A stretch of 64,000 nucleotides of DNA from Aminipila sp963524205 (lineage in GTDB: Bacteria; Bacillota; Clostridia; Peptostreptococcales; Anaerovoracaceae), in the NCBI GenBank assembly GCA_963524205.1, contig CAURED010000003.1, forward strand, positions 62,001-126,000, written 5' to 3'. How positions within the stretch are numbered: position 1 is the stretch's first letter; every line of letters starts with the position of its first letter. The notes beneath the pieces were generated by a model. The model searched no databases. It was not told the DNA's origin and saw nothing but the letters and a program-made list of their open reading frames with translations. Below are positions 62,556 to 64,000 of the stretch, one piece after another. Made by a program: the position numbers and the translations under genes.

Positions 62556-63230
62556 TTATTTGTTCTTTAATCTCTTTTGTTTTGTAGTTTTTCCTGCTAA
62601 AAGGACTCCAACAATAAGAACCAGACCTAATCCCCATTTTAATAATAAGTTCTCCTCAAAGAAGCCTTTTAAAAACGGTTCTTCCGCAATCATTTTAGAT
62701 GAGGTCCATGCTAATACGCTTGATCCTATGTAAATGATTACTGGAAAACGTTCTATCCATTTTAAAATGATTGTGCTGCCCCAAACTACGATTGGAACGC
62801 TGATTAACAATCCCAAAACAACCATAAAAAAGCTTCCATGCGCTGCACCTGCCACGGCAAGAACATTATCCAGCCCCATAACTGCATCCGCAACAATAAT
62901 TGTTTTAATAGCTCCAATTAAATTTTCTCCGGCCTTCAGATTATCATGATCTTTTTCATCAACGAGTAATTTATATGCTATCCTGATTAGCAATAAACCT
63001 CCTAGCAATAATAAGCCAGGTACTTTCAATAGCCATACCACTACCAGGGTTAAAATTGAACGGACAATAATAGCACCAATGGTTCCTAATATTATAGCCT
63101 TTTTTTGATTTTTATGTGGTAAATTTCTAGCGGCTAATCCGATTACAATAGCATTATCTCCAGCTAATACCAAATCAGTAATAACAATAGTCAATAGCAC
63201 TGACCAAAAACCAGTAGATAAAAATTCCAT
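62556..63230 (-). CDS. TerC family membrane protein
   Basis: A 224-residue TerC (YkoY/YjbE-like) protein with about seven hydrophobic segments. The start is ATG 63230 (MEFLSTGFWS), after AAGGAAGGAA; a longer frame upstream runs through the riboswitch terminator and is not real. Key acidic motifs are DLVLAGDNAIVIG (about 20-32) and DAVMGLDNVLAVAG (about 115-128), which bind metal. TerC proteins such as MeeF/MeeY export Mn2+, often to metallate secreted proteins. Control by the upstream yybP-ykoY switch fits that role. Confidence 0.93.
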   Translation of the reverse strand: MEFLSTGFWSVLLTIVITDLVLAGDNAIVIGLAARNLPHKNQKKAIILGTIGAIIVRSILTLVVVWLLKVPGLLLLGGLLLIRIAYKLLVDEKDHDNLKAGENLIGAIKTIIVADAVMGLDNVLAVAGAAHGSFFMVVLGLLISVPIVVWGSTIILKWIERFPVIIYIGSSVLAWTSSKMIAEEPFLKGFFEENLLLKWGLGLVLIVGVLLAGKTTKQKRLKNK

Positions 63231-63254
63231 TAGTTTAGCGTTCCTTCCTTCATT

Positions 63255-63340
63255 AAAAAGACCTTTAACATAACTCATTAAACAGTGACTCATGTTAAAG
63301 GTCTTGCTGGCTGTATAACTTTTAAGCTACTCCCCTATAG
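63255..63340 (-). ncRNA. yybP-ykoY (Mn2+) riboswitch with terminator, before the TerC gene
   Basis: On the minus strand ATAGGGGAGTAGC is followed by CAGCAAGACCTTT, the two conserved loops of the family, in a compact form. A terminator follows: AGACCTTTAACAT pairs with ATGTTAAAGGTCT, then TTTTT (about 63304-63255). Its 5' arm overlaps the 3' side of the aptamer. A promoter TTGACT-N18-TATATT lies at 63378-63349. Confidence 0.8.
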
Positions 63341-63348
63341 TATAAGCT

Positions 63349-63378
63349 AATATATCATATAGTAATTCTTAAAGTCAA
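63349..63378 (-). promoter_or_regulatory. promoter of the TerC transcript
   Basis: Minus-strand TTGACT (63378-63373) and TATATT (63354-63349), 18 bases apart, just before the riboswitch. Confidence 0.6.
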
Positions 63379-63435
63379 TATGTTTTATTTATGATTCCAT
63401 TTGTACTATTGTAATATTATACCATTTAAAAATAT

Positions 63436-63497
63436 CTAGCTTTAAATAGTATAATAATTTTTCGGCAATTACACATACTTAAATTGGAGGTGATAAT
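63436..63497 (+). promoter_or_regulatory. second copy of the conserved upstream block
   Basis: Matches the block before the 59470 gene: TATAATAATT, AATTACACATACTTAAAT and GGAGGTG. The shared identity runs for about 55 bases up to the start codon. Confidence 0.65.
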
Positions 63498-63656
63498 ATG
63501 GATATATTAAAAAAAGATACCAATAATAAGCCTGGCAAGTATGTTAAGACCAGTAATTGTAGTAATGATGTTAAAAATGATAATTCTAACAAGAATGCTA
63601 AGGATTCTCACACTACTGATAAAATGGAAAATTCACACCATAGCAGCCAGCGATAA
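63498..63656 (+). CDS. small Asn/Lys-rich protein, paralogue of 59470
   Basis: A 52-residue protein starting MDILKKDTNN and ending HHSSQR, hydrophilic, with one Cys at residue 21 (TSNCSNDVK). It begins 8 bases after GGAGG and shares its upstream block, N-terminal MDxLKKxTNN and terminal QR with the 59470 protein. The middle lacks the SRKNDQ repeats. It is followed 28 bases later by a DUF2892 gene on the same strand. Family and role unknown. Confidence 0.75.
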   Translation: MDILKKDTNNKPGKYVKTSNCSNDVKNDNSNKNAKDSHTTDKMENSHHSSQR

Positions 63657-63684
63657 TTTTTAAAGTATTCCTGAGGTGATTTAA

Positions 63685-63882
63685 ATGAAACATAATGTTG
63701 GAAAAATTGAACAAATTTTCCGAATTACAATTGGATTAATAATTATTATTTTAGGTTTATACTACAAAAACTGGTGGGGAATTGTTGGTATTCTACCGAT
63801 AATAACAGGATTAATTCGTTACTGCCCCATTAGTGATTTATTAGGAATTTCAACTTATCATAAGAAGAAGTATCAAGAGTAG
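63685..63882 (+). CDS. DUF2892-type small membrane protein
   Basis: A 65-residue protein with two hydrophobic segments (FRITIGLIIIILGLYY and WGIVGILPIITGLIRYCP) separated by KNWW. The N-terminal VGKIEQIFRITIG and the RYCPISDLLGIST end match the DUF2892 (YgaP-like transmembrane) family, which carries a conserved Cys near the second segment. It probably acts in sulfur or thiol handling at the membrane by family association only. AGGTGAT ribosome binding site before ATG. Confidence 0.85.
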   Translation: MKHNVGKIEQIFRITIGLIIIILGLYYKNWWGIVGILPIITGLIRYCPISDLLGISTYHKKKYQE

Positions 63883-63895
63883 TGACAACCTACTA

Positions 63896-63930
63896 AAAAA
63901 GCTAGAAATAACCATATCTAGCTTTTTTCT
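63896..63930 (+). terminator. terminator after the DUF2892 gene
   Basis: AAAAAGCTAGA and TCTAGCTTTTTT pair around about 10 bases; bidirectional by its A- and T-runs. Confidence 0.88.
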
Positions 63931-63955
63931 TTTTTAATATTCTCTTTAAAACAAA

Positions 63956-64000
63956 CCAATCGAAAGCTGCTGATAAGCGGTCTCCATCGCGTTCCTGCTG
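63956..64000 (-). CDS. 3' end of an unidentified gene, cut by the window edge
   Basis: On the minus strand a frame from the edge reads RNAMETAYQQLSIGLF and stops at TAA (63958-63956). It is followed by the terminator at 63896-63930 in the right orientation. Base composition is a little GC-richer than nearby. Too short to name. Confidence 0.35.

Noticed and set aside
62556..63293. longer TerC start 21 codons upstream
   Set aside because: The extra codons lie in the riboswitch terminator hairpin; the ATG at 63230 has a proper ribosome binding site and the family N terminus.
1..64000. tRNA, rRNA, CRISPR arrays, prophage or intact insertion sequence
   Set aside because: Scanning the gaps showed no T-arm-like GGTTCRAnYC segments, no regular spaced repeats and no transposase or phage genes.

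Overview
The window looks like a chromosomal segment of a low-GC, strictly anaerobic, amino-acid-fermenting Gram-positive bacterium (Clostridia). The evidence is a complete set of lysine aminomutase genes, a butyrate/acetoacetate CoA-transferase, S-box and yybP-ykoY type riboswitches, cwlD, a family II pyrophosphatase, and strong AGGAGG-type ribosome binding sites. Placement near the Anaerovoracaceae (Family XIII) is a guess from gene content only. I see no tRNA, rRNA, CRISPR array, prophage or intact insertion sequence.

Layout. 0-7 kb: prfB (with its +1 frameshift), secA, a CNNM/CorC protein and a membrane polyferredoxin with an FMN-binding domain. 7-11 kb: methionine supply (metA, lysC, metK), with a SAM riboswitch before metK and a structured repeat at the lysC 3' end. 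11-17 kb: an unknown protein, a serine hydrolase, an Fe-S aldo/keto reductase and a strongly expressed NhaC-type antiporter. 16.6-23.8 kb: a peptide/amide utilisation cluster (NhaC-like carrier, M20 peptidase, amidohydrolase, BTAD-type regulator) next to an AraC-type regulator. 24-27 kb: cwlD, alaX and a PhzF-like gene, with a small DnaA-box cluster.

27.6-42.4 kb is the core: lysine fermentation. Two kdd copies, kamA, kamB, kamC, kamD, kamE, atoE, atoD and atoA run leftward, and kal is divergent. Between them lies a sigma-54 activator whose N-terminal ~340 residues are a degenerate copy of the pathway enzyme Kdd (3,5-diaminohexanoate dehydrogenase), with the NAD-binding glycine motif lost. 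Matching -24/-12 promoters lie before kdd and before kal, and three copies of a GAACC-N6-GGTTC-like palindrome flank the regulator gene. This reads as a self-contained regulon in which a former enzyme senses a pathway intermediate. The cleavage enzyme gene kce is absent from the window.

42.6-49.7 kb: a CoA-acylating aldehyde dehydrogenase and an operon in which argH precedes the three subunits of a xanthine-dehydrogenase-type molybdenum hydroxylase and a MocA-like cofactor enzyme. 50-58 kb: peptide use (pepD, YfcC carrier), Mn-dependent pyrophosphatase, an amidohydrolase interrupted by an in-frame TAG, and an FAD oxidoreductase. 58-64 kb: Cys-rich and spore-surface-like small proteins, a pair of short paralogous proteins sharing an upstream block, and a metal-homeostasis block (CaCA exchanger, MFS carrier, TerC) with two yybP-ykoY (Mn2+) riboswitch candidates.
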